A DNA stretch of 64,000 nt from Citricoccus sp. K5 (GCF_902506195.1 NZ_LR732817.1:1626909-1690908), one strand, 5' to 3'. Counted from the stretch's first letter, positions 1-9,397 are shown. Notes: generated by a model not told the origin, from the sequence alone. Program-made: numbers and translations.

Positions 1-1
1 C

Positions 2-826
2 CCCCTCCTGTGGGGGCTCACCCCCTTCGGGGACACCGTGGTCGAGGCGGCCCCCGCCTTCGTCCGGGCCCTCGTGGAGGGTTCCTGGATCCCCCTGCTC
101 GAGCATGACCCGTGGCTGCCTACGCGCATCGCCGCCGCCACCCTGGCCCTGCTGCTCTTCGCCCACCTCGTGCTCACCCTGGCCGTCACCGCAGTGAAGA
201 CCGTGGCCAACCGGCGCCGTCACCGCCAGATGGTCGAACTCCTGGCAGCACCTCCGTCCGAACGCAGTCGACTGGCGGAGGACATCGCCGGGACTCCCAC
301 GCGGGTGCTGCCCCACGATGTCCCGCTGGCCTACTGCCTTCCCGGCCTGACCGGTTCCCTGACCGTCCTGTCCCGCGGCCTGCTGGACCAATTGTCCGAA
401 CCGGAGGTGGCCGCCGTCGTGGCTCACGAGCGAGCCCACCTGCGCCAACGGCACGACCTGCTCCGGCTGGCCTTCGAGGCCTGGCATCGGGCGGTGGCCT
501 GGTTGCCCACCACGGCGATGGCCCAACGGGCTGTGGCCGGACTCACCGAGATGATGGCGGACGACGCCGCGCTGGCCGTCCACGACCGCCGAGACCTGGT
601 GCGGGCCATCGTGCTCACCGGTGAAGCCGGGTCACCGACGGCACCGGCGTCCCCGGCCCCGCGACCACCACGGGCGGAGAACGTCCAGAGGGACGAATCC
701 GTCCCCCTGACCCTGCGCCTGTACCGCCTGCTGTCCCCCGCCGACCCCCTGCCGGTGGCGGTGCGCCTCCTGGTCGTCGTGGCGGCGTTGTGCCTGGCCG
801 CCTTCCCGCTGGTGCTGTTGCTGTAG
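2..826 (+). CDS. M56 (BlaR1-like) family membrane zinc peptidase, 5' end outside window
   Basis: The reading frame is open to the left edge of the window, so the true start lies upstream; a GTG at 38 is only an internal candidate. Visible are a membrane segment (roughly codons at 140-200, rich in Ala and Leu), a soluble stretch, the zinc-binding HERAH motif (HExxH, near base 425-439), a downstream Glu/Asp-rich helix with EMMADDAA that would supply the third zinc ligand, and a second hydrophobic helix at the very C-terminus. This is the arrangement of M56 peptidases related to BlaR1 and MecR1. In many actinobacteria such genes follow a BlaI-type repressor gene, but that position is outside the window. 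No sensor (penicillin-binding) domain follows, so the signal and substrate are unknown. Confidence 0.8.
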   Translation, partial: PLLWGLTPFGDTVVEAAPAFVRALVEGSWIPLLEHDPWLPTRIAAATLALLLFAHLVLTLAVTAVKTVANRRRHRQMVELLAAPPSERSRLAEDIAGTPTRVLPHDVPLAYCLPGLTGSLTVLSRGLLDQLSEPEVAAVVAHERAHLRQRHDLLRLAFEAWHRAVAWLPTTAMAQRAVAGLTEMMADDAALAVHDRRDLVRAIVLTGEAGSPTAPASPAPRPPRAENVQRDESVPLTLRLYRLLSPADPLPVAVRLLVVVAALCLAAFPLVLLL

Positions 827-1016
827 ACACTGCTGTAGCCATGGTCACCGTCCCTGGGCAGCCACCCTGCGCTTCCGGGGCGTCATTCAGCAGCCTCCCA
901 GCCGACTCCCGGCTTTCCATCGGTCGGGGTTCGCTAGGCTGGTGCTTCGGTGGCGTCGACCGCCACCTCCCCACCACCCAACCCCTTTGACCCCCACGAA
1001 CGGACCAGGCCCCATA

Positions 1017-2039
1017 GTGCAAGGCAACGCGACATTCCGTCACTCCAATGCTTCACTCCTCTCCGTGACGGAAGTACTGGCCCCTGTCACCGTGACCAGT
1101 GCACAGCTCGACGAGGAGTTGGCTGATGTCCTGAAGGGGCTGCGGCTCCCCAAGGGCCTGCTGCCGCGCGTCGCGGGCGTCAACGCACGCCGCAATTGGG
1201 AGCACCCCGGTCACTTCCAGTTGGGCGCCGCTGAAGCCGGCCGCCAGGCCATGACCAAGGCCGGCGTCCGGCCGGACCAGATCGGGCTCATGGTCAATAC
1301 CTCCGTCACGCGCGAGACCCTCGAACCGTCCGTGGCCGTCCGCATCCACCACGAGATGGACCTGCCCACCTCCGCCACGAACTTCGACATCACCAACGCG
1401 TGCCTGGGCTTCGTCAACGGAATCACCCTGGCAGCCTCCATGATCGACTCCGGTCAGGTCGACTACGCCGTCGTCGTGGCCGGCGAGGACTCCGTCAAGG
1501 TCCAGCAGGCCACCCTGGAGAACCTGAAGCAGGAGGGCGTGGACCGCAGCAACTTCATGGAGCAATTCGCCTCCCTGACCCTGGGCTCCGGGGCCGCCGC
1601 AGCCGTCATCGGGCGCACCGACCAGCACCCCGAGGGCCACCGGATCGTCCGCGGCATCACCCGCGCCGGCACTGACCACCATGACCTCTGCGTGGGCGAC
1701 CACAAGGGCATGTTCACGGATTCCACCGCTCTGCTCAAGGACGGACTCGAGCTCGTCATGGACGCCTGGAACGACGTCCCGGCAGACTGGGGCTGGTCGG
1801 ACATGGACCGCTACGTCACCCACCAGGTCTCCCGGCTCCACACCGATTCGATCACGGAGGCGACCGGCCTGGACCCGGCCCGGTTCCCGGTCACCTTCCC
1901 CGAGCTCGGCAACGTCGGGCCGGCGTCCCTGCCGATCACCCTGGCCCGGGAGGTGGACCAGTTGTCGGCCGGCGACAAGGTGCTCTGCATGGGAGTCGGT
2001 TCCGGGCTCAACACCGCCATGCTGGAGATCGCCTGGTGA
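1017..2039 (+). CDS. oleA: OleA, acyl-CoA:acyl-CoA head-to-head condensing enzyme (thiolase fold)
   Basis: OleA joins two fatty acyl-CoA molecules by a non-decarboxylative Claisen condensation to give a 2-alkyl-3-oxo acid, the first step of long-chain olefin synthesis. The protein is about 340 residues if translation starts at the GTG at 1017; the frame is open further upstream but that extension is proline-rich and unlike the family. The nucleophile Cys is at about residue 129 in NACLGFVNG. Downstream are the thiolase His (VTHQVSRLH) and Asn (LGNVGPAS). The motif LPKGLLPRVAGVNARRNW near the N-terminus is typical of actinobacterial OleA rather than of FabH. Its stop overlaps the GTG of the next gene by 4 bases, so translation is probably coupled. 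FabH-like activity is the alternative, but the oleBCD genes downstream settle the role. Confidence 0.93.
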   Translation: MQGNATFRHSNASLLSVTEVLAPVTVTSAQLDEELADVLKGLRLPKGLLPRVAGVNARRNWEHPGHFQLGAAEAGRQAMTKAGVRPDQIGLMVNTSVTRETLEPSVAVRIHHEMDLPTSATNFDITNACLGFVNGITLAASMIDSGQVDYAVVVAGEDSVKVQQATLENLKQEGVDRSNFMEQFASLTLGSGAAAAVIGRTDQHPEGHRIVRGITRAGTDHHDLCVGDHKGMFTDSTALLKDGLELVMDAWNDVPADWGWSDMDRYVTHQVSRLHTDSITEATGLDPARFPVTFPELGNVGPASLPITLAREVDQLSAGDKVLCMGVGSGLNTAMLEIAW

Positions 2040-4906
2040 GGATCCCCGCCGCCCCAGCCACCCTGCCGGCCGTTTCCGCCTCCGTTCCGCTTCCCGGCTG
2101 GGACCCGGCCTGGAGCCGCCTCGTGCCGATCGATGCCGTCGACGGCCAGCGGACCCTGCACGTGCTGGACACCGGGGATGTCTTGGCCCAGGCCGGAGCG
2201 GAGCCGGACGGCACCATCCTGGCCGTGCACGGCAACCCGACCTGGTCCTACCTGTGGCGCGGTCTGGCCGCCGCGACCGTCCGCGCCGCCCTGAAGGGCG
2301 AGGGACCCGTGTGGCGCGTGGTCGCCCCGGATCAGTTGGACATGGGTTTCTCCGAGCGCCTGCCGCACGAGTCCCTCCCCCGTCCCGCCACTGCGGCCGG
2401 CGCCCCGGATCCGGTGTCCGCGAACGACGCCGGCTACCGCACCCTGGGCGGTCGCCTCGCCGATCTCGACGCCCTCGTCACCGCCCTCGGACTCGACGTC
2501 CAGGCCCGCGCCGGCCACCCGCTGCTGACGCTGGGCCACGACTGGGGCGGCGTCGTCTCCCTCGGCTGGGCCGGCCGCCACCAGCACCTGGTGGCCGCCG
2601 CGATGACCCTGAACACCGCCGTCCACCATGACGAGTCCGAGCCGATCCCGGTTCCCTTGCAGGCGGCCCTCGCCGGCCCCCTGCTCGCCGGCTCCACCGT
2701 CCTGACCGATGCCTTCCTGCGGGTGACGACGGCACTCGGCCACCCCGGCCTGGGCAGCGACCTCAAAGCCGCCTATCACGCCCCCTATGCCTCTCCCGAG
2801 CGTCGCGGCGGGATCGGCGGCTTCGTGGCGGATATCCCCGTGGGACCGCAGCACGCCTCCCATCCGGAACTGCGCCGGGTGGCTGCCTCCGTGGCCGACT
2901 TCACCCAGCCCGCCCTGCTGCTGTGGGGTCCGAGGGACCCGGTGTTCCTGGACCGGTACCAGGCGGATCTGCTGCAGCGGCTCCCGCACGCCGACCTGCA
3001 CCGGTTCGAGACGGCCGGGCACCTGTTGGCCGAGGACGTGGACATCGCCACCCCGATCCTGCGGTGGGCCGGACAGGTGCTCGCCGGCACCGCCCGCACC
3101 CGAAGCCCCGAGGGCGCTGTCCTCGCCGCCCAGGGTGGGGCGGAGCCGGACGTAGACACCGGCACCGTGGAGATCGGCTGGAACGAGGCCACCGGCCGGC
3201 CACTGTGGTCCTACCTGGATGACTGGCGTGACAGTTCCGCCCCGGCTCTCGTGGACATGGCCGGGGACGACCAGACACCGCTGAGCTGGAACCGCCTGTC
3301 CAGCGTCGTGGACGCCATCGCCACCGGCCTGGTTGCCCGCGGGGTCCGCCCGGGCGACCGGATCTCCATGATGGTCACCCCCGGACGGGACCTCACAGCC
3401 GCCCTGTATGCGGCGCTGAAGATCGGTGCCGTCGTGGTGGTCGCCGATGCCGGACTGGGCGTCGCCGGCATGACCCGCGCCGTGCGGGCGGCCCGGCCGG
3501 ACTGGGTCATCGGCAAGCTCCCCGGACTCGCCGTGGCCCGGTCCCAGCGCTGGCCGGGACGCCGCCTCTCCGTCTCCACGTTGCCCACGCCCCTGGCGCG
3601 GGCCCTCGGCGTGGAGGACAGCCTCTACCGGATGGCCCAGGACCACGACGGCACGCGGTTCTCGGGCGCGCGGCAAGCGGACGGCACCATCCACGTGCCG
3701 GCCCCCACCGATCCGGCCGCCATCCTCTACACCTCCGGCTCCACGGGGCCGGCCAAGGGGGTCCTCTACACCCACGGCCGCCTCTCGGCGCTGGCCGGGC
3801 TGCTGCGGGACGTCTTCCGGGTCCGGCCCGGTTCCTCTCTGCTGGCCGGGTTCGCCCCCTTCGCCCTGCTGGGGCCGGCCATCGGCGCCACGTCGGTCAC
3901 CCCGGACATGTCCGTGACCCAGCCCGCCACCCTCACGGCGCAGGCTGTCGCCGAGGCCGCCCGTGCCGGTCATGCGACCATCCTCTTCGCCTCCCCCGCG
4001 GCGTTGCGCAACGTCGTGGCGACCGCTGGTCAGCTCGGATCGGAGGATCACGCCGTGCTCGGCCGCATCGACCTGGTGCTGTCCGCCGGAGCCCCGGTCC
4101 ACCCCCAGCTGATGGCCCAGGTGGCAGAACTCTTCCCCCGGGCCGAGTTCCACTCGCCCTACGGCATGACCGAGGCACTGTTGCTGGCGGACATCGACCG
4201 GGAGGCGATCATCGAGCTCTCGGCCCGGGCCGCGGATCCCACGGCGGACGCGAGCAGGCCGGACGACGGCGTCTGCGTGGGCCGCCCCGTGGGTCCCGTG
4301 CGCATCGCCATCGACGCGCTGGAGGCCGACGGCAGCCCGGCCGGGATCCTGCTCGAGGGGCCCGACGCCGCCGGAGTCCTGGGCGAGGTCGTCATCTCCG
4401 CGCCCCACCAGAAGGCGGGGTACGACCGGCTGTGGCTGACCGACTCCCTGAGCCGGCGGGACGGCAAGGACGGGCTGGACTGGCACCGGACCCAGGACGT
4501 GGGCCACCTGGACGCCGCCGGCCGGCTCTGGATCGAGGGCCGCCTGCAGCACGTGGCCATCACGGCCGAAGGGCCCGTGGCGCCCGGCGGCCCCGAGGCG
4601 CGCATCGACGACCTCGACGGCGTGTCCCGATCAGCCGTCGTCGGTGTGGGCCCGCGGGGCACCCAGGCTGTCGTCGCCGTCGTCGAGGTCGACACGCCGG
4701 ACCGGGCCCGGAGGCCGCGCCCCGGGCTGGCCCCCAGCGCCCTGACGGCGGCCGTGCGGGCAGCTGCGGCGCCGGTTTCCGTGGCGGCAGTGCTCGTGAC
4801 GGACCGGGTCCCCGTGGACATCCGCCACAACTCGAAGATCGACCGCACCCGGATCGCCCAGTGGGCCGCTCGGGTCCTGTCCGGCGGGAAGGTGGGCACC
4901 CCGTGA
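2036..4906 (+). CDS. oleBC: OleBC fusion: beta-lactone decarboxylase plus beta-lactone synthetase
   Basis: This 956-residue protein joins two enzymes. Residues about 1-345 form a haloalkane-dehalogenase-like alpha/beta hydrolase (OleB), with HGNPTWSYLWR near residue 65 and the nucleophile Asp169 in LGHDWGG; OleB decarboxylates a cis-beta-lactone to a cis-alkene and CO2. Residues about 375-956 form an AMP-binding enzyme (OleC) with the P-loop YTSGSTGPAKG near 565-575, an SPYGMTE motif, and a C-terminal NSKIDR lysine motif; OleC closes the beta-hydroxy acid to the beta-lactone. The fused form is known from Micrococcus and other actinobacteria, whereas Gram-negative clusters have separate genes. 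It starts at a GTG that overlaps the oleA stop and ends overlapping the oleD start, so the three genes form one operon. In other hosts the Ole proteins assemble into a complex; fusion fixes the B:C ratio at 1:1. Confidence 0.93.
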   Translation: MRIPAAPATLPAVSASVPLPGWDPAWSRLVPIDAVDGQRTLHVLDTGDVLAQAGAEPDGTILAVHGNPTWSYLWRGLAAATVRAALKGEGPVWRVVAPDQLDMGFSERLPHESLPRPATAAGAPDPVSANDAGYRTLGGRLADLDALVTALGLDVQARAGHPLLTLGHDWGGVVSLGWAGRHQHLVAAAMTLNTAVHHDESEPIPVPLQAALAGPLLAGSTVLTDAFLRVTTALGHPGLGSDLKAAYHAPYASPERRGGIGGFVADIPVGPQHASHPELRRVAASVADFTQPALLLWGPRDPVFLDRYQADLLQRLPHADLHRFETAGHLLAEDVDIATPILRWAGQVLAGTARTRSPEGAVLAAQGGAEPDVDTGTVEIGWNEATGRPLWSYLDDWRDSSAPALVDMAGDDQTPLSWNRLSSVVDAIATGLVARGVRPGDRISMMVTPGRDLTAALYAALKIGAVVVVADAGLGVAGMTRAVRAARPDWVIGKLPGLAVARSQRWPGRRLSVSTLPTPLARALGVEDSLYRMAQDHDGTRFSGARQADGTIHVPAPTDPAAILYTSGSTGPAKGVLYTHGRLSALAGLLRDVFRVRPGSSLLAGFAPFALLGPAIGATSVTPDMSVTQPATLTAQAVAEAARAGHATILFASPAALRNVVATAGQLGSEDHAVLGRIDLVLSAGAPVHPQLMAQVAELFPRAEFHSPYGMTEALLLADIDREAIIELSARAADPTADASRPDDGVCVGRPVGPVRIAIDALEADGSPAGILLEGPDAAGVLGEVVISAPHQKAGYDRLWLTDSLSRRDGKDGLDWHRTQDVGHLDAAGRLWIEGRLQHVAITAEGPVAPGGPEARIDDLDGVSRSAVVGVGPRGTQAVVAVVEVDTPDRARRPRPGLAPSALTAAVRAAAAPVSVAAVLVTDRVPVDIRHNSKIDRTRIAQWAARVLSGGKVGTP

Positions 4907-5901
4907 GGGCCGCACCGCCTCCCCGCGTCCTCGTGACCGGAGCCTCCGGCCTCCTGGGCTCCGGAGTGGCGCGCCGCCTCGTGGAGTCCGGCGCCGACGT
5001 CGTGACCCTGCAGCGCCGTCCCTCCGGGGTGGCCGGCGCGCGCGACGTCCTCGGCACCGTCACCGATGCTGCGGCCGTCGAGCGGGCCACAGCCGGCCGG
5101 GACACGGTGGTCCATGTGGCGGCCAAGGTCTCCGTCTCCGGACCCGCCCACGAGTTCGAGCAGGTCAACATCGGGGGCACAGCGACCGTCCTGGAGGCCG
5201 CCCGCCGGGCGGGCACCGAGCGGTTCGTCCACATCTCCTCGCCATCCGTGGCCCATGCCGGGACGTCGATCGTCGGCGAGGGCGCCGGGCCGGCAGACCC
5301 GGACCGCGCGCGCGGCCACTACGCCCGCACCAAGGCCGCCGGGGAGCTGCTGGCCCTGGCCGCGGACAGCGCGGAGCTTCGCGTGCTCGTCCTGCGCCCA
5401 CACCTGATGTGGGGCCCCGGGGACACGCAGCTGACCGAACGCATCATCGACCGTGCCCGCGCCGGCCGGATGCCGCTGCTCGGGCCGGCCGCGGCCCTGA
5501 TCGACACCTTGTACTCGGACAATGCCGTGGACGCCGTGGTGGCTGCCGTCGCCGCGGTGGACCGGGTCCACGGGGAGGCACTCGTGGTCACCAACGGGGA
5601 ACCCCGCCCGGTGGGCGAGCTCATCCGGGGCCTGGCCATCGCCGGCGGCGCCCCCGAACCGCGGCTGCGGGTCCCCGGTGGCCTCGCCCGAGGCGCCGGT
5701 GCCATCATCGAGCGGATCTGGGAGGCGGCCGATCTCGGCCGGGACGGGGATGTACCCCCGCTGACGCGGTTCCTGGCCGAACAGCTCTCCACGGCACACT
5801 GGTTCGACCAGCGCCGGACCCGGGCGAAGCTGGACTGGGTGCCGGCCGTGTCCCTCGACCGCGGCCTGGAGCTGCTGGCCGCGCGCTACGGACGTCGGTG
5901 A
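4903..5901 (+). CDS. oleD: OleD, NADPH-dependent 2-alkyl-3-ketoalkanoic acid reductase
   Basis: OleD reduces the beta-keto acid made by OleA to the beta-hydroxy acid used by the OleC domain. It is 332 residues and starts at a GTG that overlaps the oleBC stop by 4 bases. The frame runs upstream into oleBC, but only from this GTG does the sequence look like an SDR protein. The extended-SDR nucleotide-binding motif TGASGLLG lies at about residues 9-16, and the catalytic YxxxK is Tyr140/Lys144 (YARTK) with the serine in ISSPSVAH about 24 residues before. The gene ends 3 bases before a convergent methyltransferase gene, with no obvious hairpin in between, so transcripts may run into the antisense strand. 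Confidence 0.92.
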   Translation: MRAAPPPRVLVTGASGLLGSGVARRLVESGADVVTLQRRPSGVAGARDVLGTVTDAAAVERATAGRDTVVHVAAKVSVSGPAHEFEQVNIGGTATVLEAARRAGTERFVHISSPSVAHAGTSIVGEGAGPADPDRARGHYARTKAAGELLALAADSAELRVLVLRPHLMWGPGDTQLTERIIDRARAGRMPLLGPAAALIDTLYSDNAVDAVVAAVAAVDRVHGEALVVTNGEPRPVGELIRGLAIAGGAPEPRLRVPGGLARGAGAIIERIWEAADLGRDGDVPPLTRFLAEQLSTAHWFDQRRTRAKLDWVPAVSLDRGLELLAARYGRR

Positions 5902-5904
5902 GCT

Positions 5905-6546
5905 CTAGCGCCGCACGGCGCTGAGATGGCACTCGGGATACTCGTGGTCCTGGTCAGGGCAGACGATGACCCGCCACGTCTCAGCGAAACCGGCCTCGTC
6001 CAGGGCCTGGGCCAACGACGACGGGTTCCATCGCCAGGCCCGGGCCACCCCGTGCGGGAACTCCTCCACATCCCGCCCGGACTCCAATAGTCCCTGGAAC
6101 GCCAGGAGCACCTGACAGCCGGGCTCCGTGTGCGCCGCCCAGGACTGCAGGACCTGCCGGACCTGTCCGGGTGGGACGTGGATCAGGCTGAACCGGGCCA
6201 GGATCCCACTGACGGGACCGGCAGCTCGCACCACCGGATCTGCGGCGGGAAAGTGGGCGTCGCCGGCGATCCAGGTGCGCTGCGGATAACGCTTGCGCGC
6301 GATCTCCAGCATCCGGGCCGAGGGGTCCACGCCGATCGTGTTGAAGCCGCGGAAGGCCAATTCCACGGTGACATGGCCGGTGCCGCACCCCAGGTCCAGG
6401 ATGGTCCCACCTCGCGGCAGCGCGTCGGCGAAGGCATCCACAGAGTGCCGGTCCAGTGGCCGCTGCCAGGGGCCCGGGAAGGTCCGGTCGTACAGTTCCG
6501 CCAGGGCGTCATAGCCGGGCTGGCCGGACCAGGGCACGGACGTCAC
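5905..6546 (-). CDS. Class I SAM-dependent methyltransferase
   Basis: A 213-residue Rossmann-fold methyltransferase with motif I ILDLGCGTGHV and the acidic GVDPSARML loop that binds the ribose of SAM. The later RFSLIHVPPGQV segment fits motif IV/post-IV. The substrate cannot be read from the sequence; small-molecule methyltransferases of this type (UbiE/methyltransferase-11 group) are common. The GTG at 6546 is preferred as the start because it lies one base after the parE stop and just before the conserved SGQPGYDALAELYD region; the open frame upstream lies inside parE. The close spacing implies co-transcription and probably translational coupling with parE. Confidence 0.82.
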   Translation of the reverse strand: MTSVPWSGQPGYDALAELYDRTFPGPWQRPLDRHSVDAFADALPRGGTILDLGCGTGHVTVELAFRGFNTIGVDPSARMLEIARKRYPQRTWIAGDAHFPAADPVVRAAGPVSGILARFSLIHVPPGQVRQVLQSWAAHTEPGCQVLLAFQGLLESGRDVEEFPHGVARAWRWNPSSLAQALDEAGFAETWRVIVCPDQDHEYPECHLSAVRR

Positions 6547-6547
6547 C

Positions 6548-8668
6548 TCAGGTGTCGATACGGTCGAGGTCGAGGTCGCTGGCGCCGGAGATGATGAAGT
6601 CCTTGCGCGGTGCCACATTGGAGCCCATCAACAGGTCGAAGACGTGCTCTGCCCGCTGCAGGGCCTCCTCCGCCTCGGGGATGGTCACGCGGCGGAGCAT
6701 CCGCACGCGCGGGTCCATGGTGGTGTCCGCCAGCTGGTCCGCATCCATCTCCCCCAGGCCCTTGTACCGCTGGATCGGTTCCTTGTAGTTCTTGCCGTCC
6801 TTCTGCAGACGGGCCAACAGACCGTGCAGCTCGTTCTCCGAGTAGGTGTAGACCACCTCGTTGGCCTTGCTGCCGGAGTGGATGATCTCCACCCGGTGCA
6901 GGGGCGGCACGGCGGCGAACACACGCCCCTGTTCGACCATGGGGCGCATATAGCGGAAGAACAGGGTGAGCAGCAGGGTGCGGATATGAGCGCCGTCCAC
7001 GTCCGCATCCGTCATCAGGATCACCTTGCCGTACCGCGCTGAGGAGAGGTCGAAACTGCGGCCGGCACCACCGCCGACCACCTGGATCAGGGCGGCACAC
7101 TCGGCGTTCGAGAGCATGTCCCCCACGGAGGCCTTCTGCACGTTGAGGATCTTGCCGCGGATCGGGAACAGGGCTTGGAAGTCCGAGGAGCGGGCCAGCT
7201 TGGCCGTGCCGAGAGCCGAGTCTCCCTCGACGATGAACAGCTCCGAGGACGCCACGTCCGTGGTGCGGCAATCGGCCAGCTTGGCCGGCATGGTGGAGGT
7301 CTCCAGTGCATTCTTGCGCCGCTGGTTCTCCTTGTGGGTCCGGGCGGAGATGCGGGACTTCATCTCCGAGACGACCTTCTCCAGCAGCACTGAGACCTGG
7401 TTCTTCTCGTGCTTCTTGGTCGACTTCAGGATCGCGCCGAGCTGCTGCTCGACCACCTTGGCCACGATCTGGCGCACGGCCGGGGTACCGAGGACCGCCT
7501 TGGTCTGCCCTTCGAACTGCGGCTCGGCCAGACGGACCGTCAGCACCGCCGTCATCCCGGCCAGGACGTCGTCCTTCTCCAGCTTGTCGTTGCCGGCCTT
7601 GAGCTTGCGGGCGTTGGCCTCCACGACCTTGCGGACGGTCTTCAGCAGCGCCTGCTCGAAGCCGGACTGGTGGGTGCCACCCTTCGGAGTGGAGATGATG
7701 TTCACGAACGAGCGGAGGTGGGTGTCGTAGCCGACGTCCCAGCGCAGGGCGATGTCCACCTCACACTGACGCTCCACGTCCTGCATGGCCGAGCGGCCGT
7801 CCTCACCCAGGACGGGAACGCGTTCGGAGAACGTGCCGGAGCCCTGCAGCCGCCAGACGTCGGTGATGGGGCTGACGGAGGAGAGGTGGTCCACGAACTC
7901 GGAGATGCCGCCGTCATAGTGGAACACCTCCTCATGGGATCCCATCTCCCCCGGGGTGCCCGGCAGCCGGCGCTCGTCCCGCAACGTGATCTTGAGGCCG
8001 GGGATGAGGTAGGCGGTCTGCCGGGCCCGCTGCTGCAGGTCCTCATAGGAGAACTTCGCCTCCGGGGTGAAGATCTGTTCGTCCGCCCAGTACCGCACCC
8101 GGGTGCCGGTCTGCCCGCGCTTGGCCTTGCCCACGATCTCCATCGGCGAGTGGTCGGCCGAGGGAGTGAAGGGCGCGTCAGGCCGGGCGGTGGAACCCGT
8201 GTCCGTGAACTGACCTGGCTCGCCGCGGTGGAAGGACAACTGATGGATCTTTCCGCCACGGAACACCTGGACGTCCAGGCGGGAGGAGAGGGCGTTGACC
8301 ACCGACGCGCCCACCCCGTGCAGCCCGCCCGAGGCCCCATAGGAGCCACCGCCGAACTTGCCACCGGCGTGCAGTTTGGTGAAGACCACCTCGACTCCGG
8401 ACAGGCCGGTCCTCGGCTCGATGTCCACCGGGATGCCGCGGCCGTTGTCCTCCACCTCCACCGCTCCACCGGCGTGCAGGGTGACGGCGATGGACTGGCC
8501 ATAGCCACCCAGGGCCTCATCCACCGAGTTGTCGATGATCTCCCAGAGGCAGTGCATCAGGCCGCGGGAGTCCGTGGAGCCGATGTACATGCCCGGCCTC
8601 TTGCGGACGGCCTCCAGGCCCTCCAGCACGGAGAGGTGCCGGGCGTTGTACTCACTGCTGCCGGACAT
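6548..8668 (-). CDS. parE: Type IIA DNA topoisomerase subunit B (topoisomerase IV ParE-like)
   Basis: A 706-residue GHKL ATPase/TOPRIM protein. From the N-terminus: VLEGLEAVRKRPGMYIG, the Bergerat ATP site with WEIIDNSVDEA and EVEDNGRGIPV, the SGGLHGVGASVVNALS lid, the transducer domain, then the TOPRIM motif VEGDSALG followed by FPIRGKILNV and the metal-binding DADVDGAHI. Ile in place of Leu in PIRGK and the lack of the large insert found in some GyrB proteins fit the second type II enzyme that many Micrococcales carry besides gyrase. The ParC partner is not in this window. It decatenates and relaxes chromosomes using ATP. The start is the ATG at 8668; a TAGCCT hexamer (8744-8749, minus strand) could be its -10. 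Confidence 0.9.
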   Translation of the reverse strand: MSGSSEYNARHLSVLEGLEAVRKRPGMYIGSTDSRGLMHCLWEIIDNSVDEALGGYGQSIAVTLHAGGAVEVEDNGRGIPVDIEPRTGLSGVEVVFTKLHAGGKFGGGSYGASGGLHGVGASVVNALSSRLDVQVFRGGKIHQLSFHRGEPGQFTDTGSTARPDAPFTPSADHSPMEIVGKAKRGQTGTRVRYWADEQIFTPEAKFSYEDLQQRARQTAYLIPGLKITLRDERRLPGTPGEMGSHEEVFHYDGGISEFVDHLSSVSPITDVWRLQGSGTFSERVPVLGEDGRSAMQDVERQCEVDIALRWDVGYDTHLRSFVNIISTPKGGTHQSGFEQALLKTVRKVVEANARKLKAGNDKLEKDDVLAGMTAVLTVRLAEPQFEGQTKAVLGTPAVRQIVAKVVEQQLGAILKSTKKHEKNQVSVLLEKVVSEMKSRISARTHKENQRRKNALETSTMPAKLADCRTTDVASSELFIVEGDSALGTAKLARSSDFQALFPIRGKILNVQKASVGDMLSNAECAALIQVVGGGAGRSFDLSSARYGKVILMTDADVDGAHIRTLLLTLFFRYMRPMVEQGRVFAAVPPLHRVEIIHSGSKANEVVYTYSENELHGLLARLQKDGKNYKEPIQRYKGLGEMDADQLADTTMDPRVRMLRRVTIPEAEEALQRAEHVFDLLMGSNVAPRKDFIISGASDLDLDRIDT

Positions 8669-9050
8669 GCGTTTCCCTGACTTCCCTGATGACTGCTGTT
8701 GCGCCCCCTCGCCAGTTCACGAGGTGGTTGATGATCGTCCTTCAGGCTATCGGCACGAGGCGCCGTTCAGCGGGAACCGGGCGGGGACCGCGCCACATCG
8801 GCTGACCTCGAGCCGTGGCGGGTCACATCGAGCGCCACGGATACCGGTCACGTCGGCGGCGGGGGTAGAGAACGGGCGGAGCATCCACAGGTACGCAATC
8901 AGCGAAAATGGGGCCTTCCCGCTCGCGCCTGCGGACAAAAGTGCGAGGATGATGGTTCCGTAGGTGTACGCAGTACCCTTCAAGTACCGATCCCCCCGGT
9001 CTCTGCGGACCGGTCCCAGGGGAACAGGGGCACCACATGAGGAGGCCAAC
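8669..9050. other. 382-base intergenic region with divergent promoters
   Basis: This gap separates the divergent parE and DUF7455 genes. On the minus strand a TAGCCT hexamer at 8744-8749 is a possible parE -10 about 75 bases before the start. On the plus strand the stretch 8930-9000 is locally less GC-rich and should hold the promoter of the downstream gene, but no hexamer pair stands out. The small ORFs across the gap have no recognisable product and no ribosome binding site. I see no structured RNA here. Confidence 0.4.
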
Positions 9051-9278
9051 ATGACCACCACCGCCACGACGATTGAACCGCCGGTCCTGACCGGTGCCGA
9101 CCGTTGCGACCGTTGCGGGGCCCAGGCCTACGTCCGAGCTGTCCTGCACAGTGGCGGCGAACTGCTGTTCTGCGGCCACCACGCCCGCGCAGTGGAGGAG
9201 ACCCTCCGTCCGCAGACCACCCTGTGGCAGGACGAGACGAACAAGCTGCACGAGAAGCAGCCGGTCGACGCCGACTGA
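9051..9278 (+). CDS. DUF7455 small zinc-ribbon-like protein
   Basis: A 75-residue protein starting at the ATG at 9051, with a clear ribosome binding site (GAGGAGG at 9039-9045). It contains CDRCGAQAYVR followed about 20 residues later by LLFCGHHAR, a CxxC...CxxH pattern typical of a small zinc ribbon. Proteins of this family (DUF7455) sit next to the main sigma factor gene in many Micrococcaceae and other actinobacteria; their function is not established. The longer frame opening at 8964 lacks a ribosome binding site. It faces rpoD tail to tail across a strong terminator. Confidence 0.85.
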   Translation: MTTTATTIEPPVLTGADRCDRCGAQAYVRAVLHSGGELLFCGHHARAVEETLRPQTTLWQDETNKLHEKQPVDAD

Positions 9279-9361
9279 GACGTCCGCCCAACGGATCGCC
9301 AACCGTCAGGCTCCGGCTCATACCCGGCACCGACGCACACGATCCACGACGTCCAGGATCG

Positions 9362-9397
9362 ACAAAGGCCCGGCACCTGTTGGTGCCGGGCCTTTGT
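9362..9397. terminator. Bidirectional terminator hairpin between DUF7455 gene and rpoD
   Basis: A perfect 16-bp stem (9362-9377 with 9382-9397) closes on a TGTT loop. The arms begin with ACAAAGG and end with CCTTTGT, so both strands offer a short U-rich exit. It lies between two convergent genes and would stop both transcripts. Confidence 0.85.

Noticed and set aside
942-1016. N-terminal extension of oleA from the ATG-like start at 942
   Set aside because: It encodes a Pro/His/Arg string unlike any OleA, and TAGGCT at 935-940 looks like a promoter element directly before it.
1811-4552. 913-codon open frame on the minus strand opposite oleA-oleBC
   Set aside because: It is antisense to genes with intact catalytic motifs, has Gly/Arg/Gln-rich composition and no known motif; long antisense frames are normal in GC-rich DNA.
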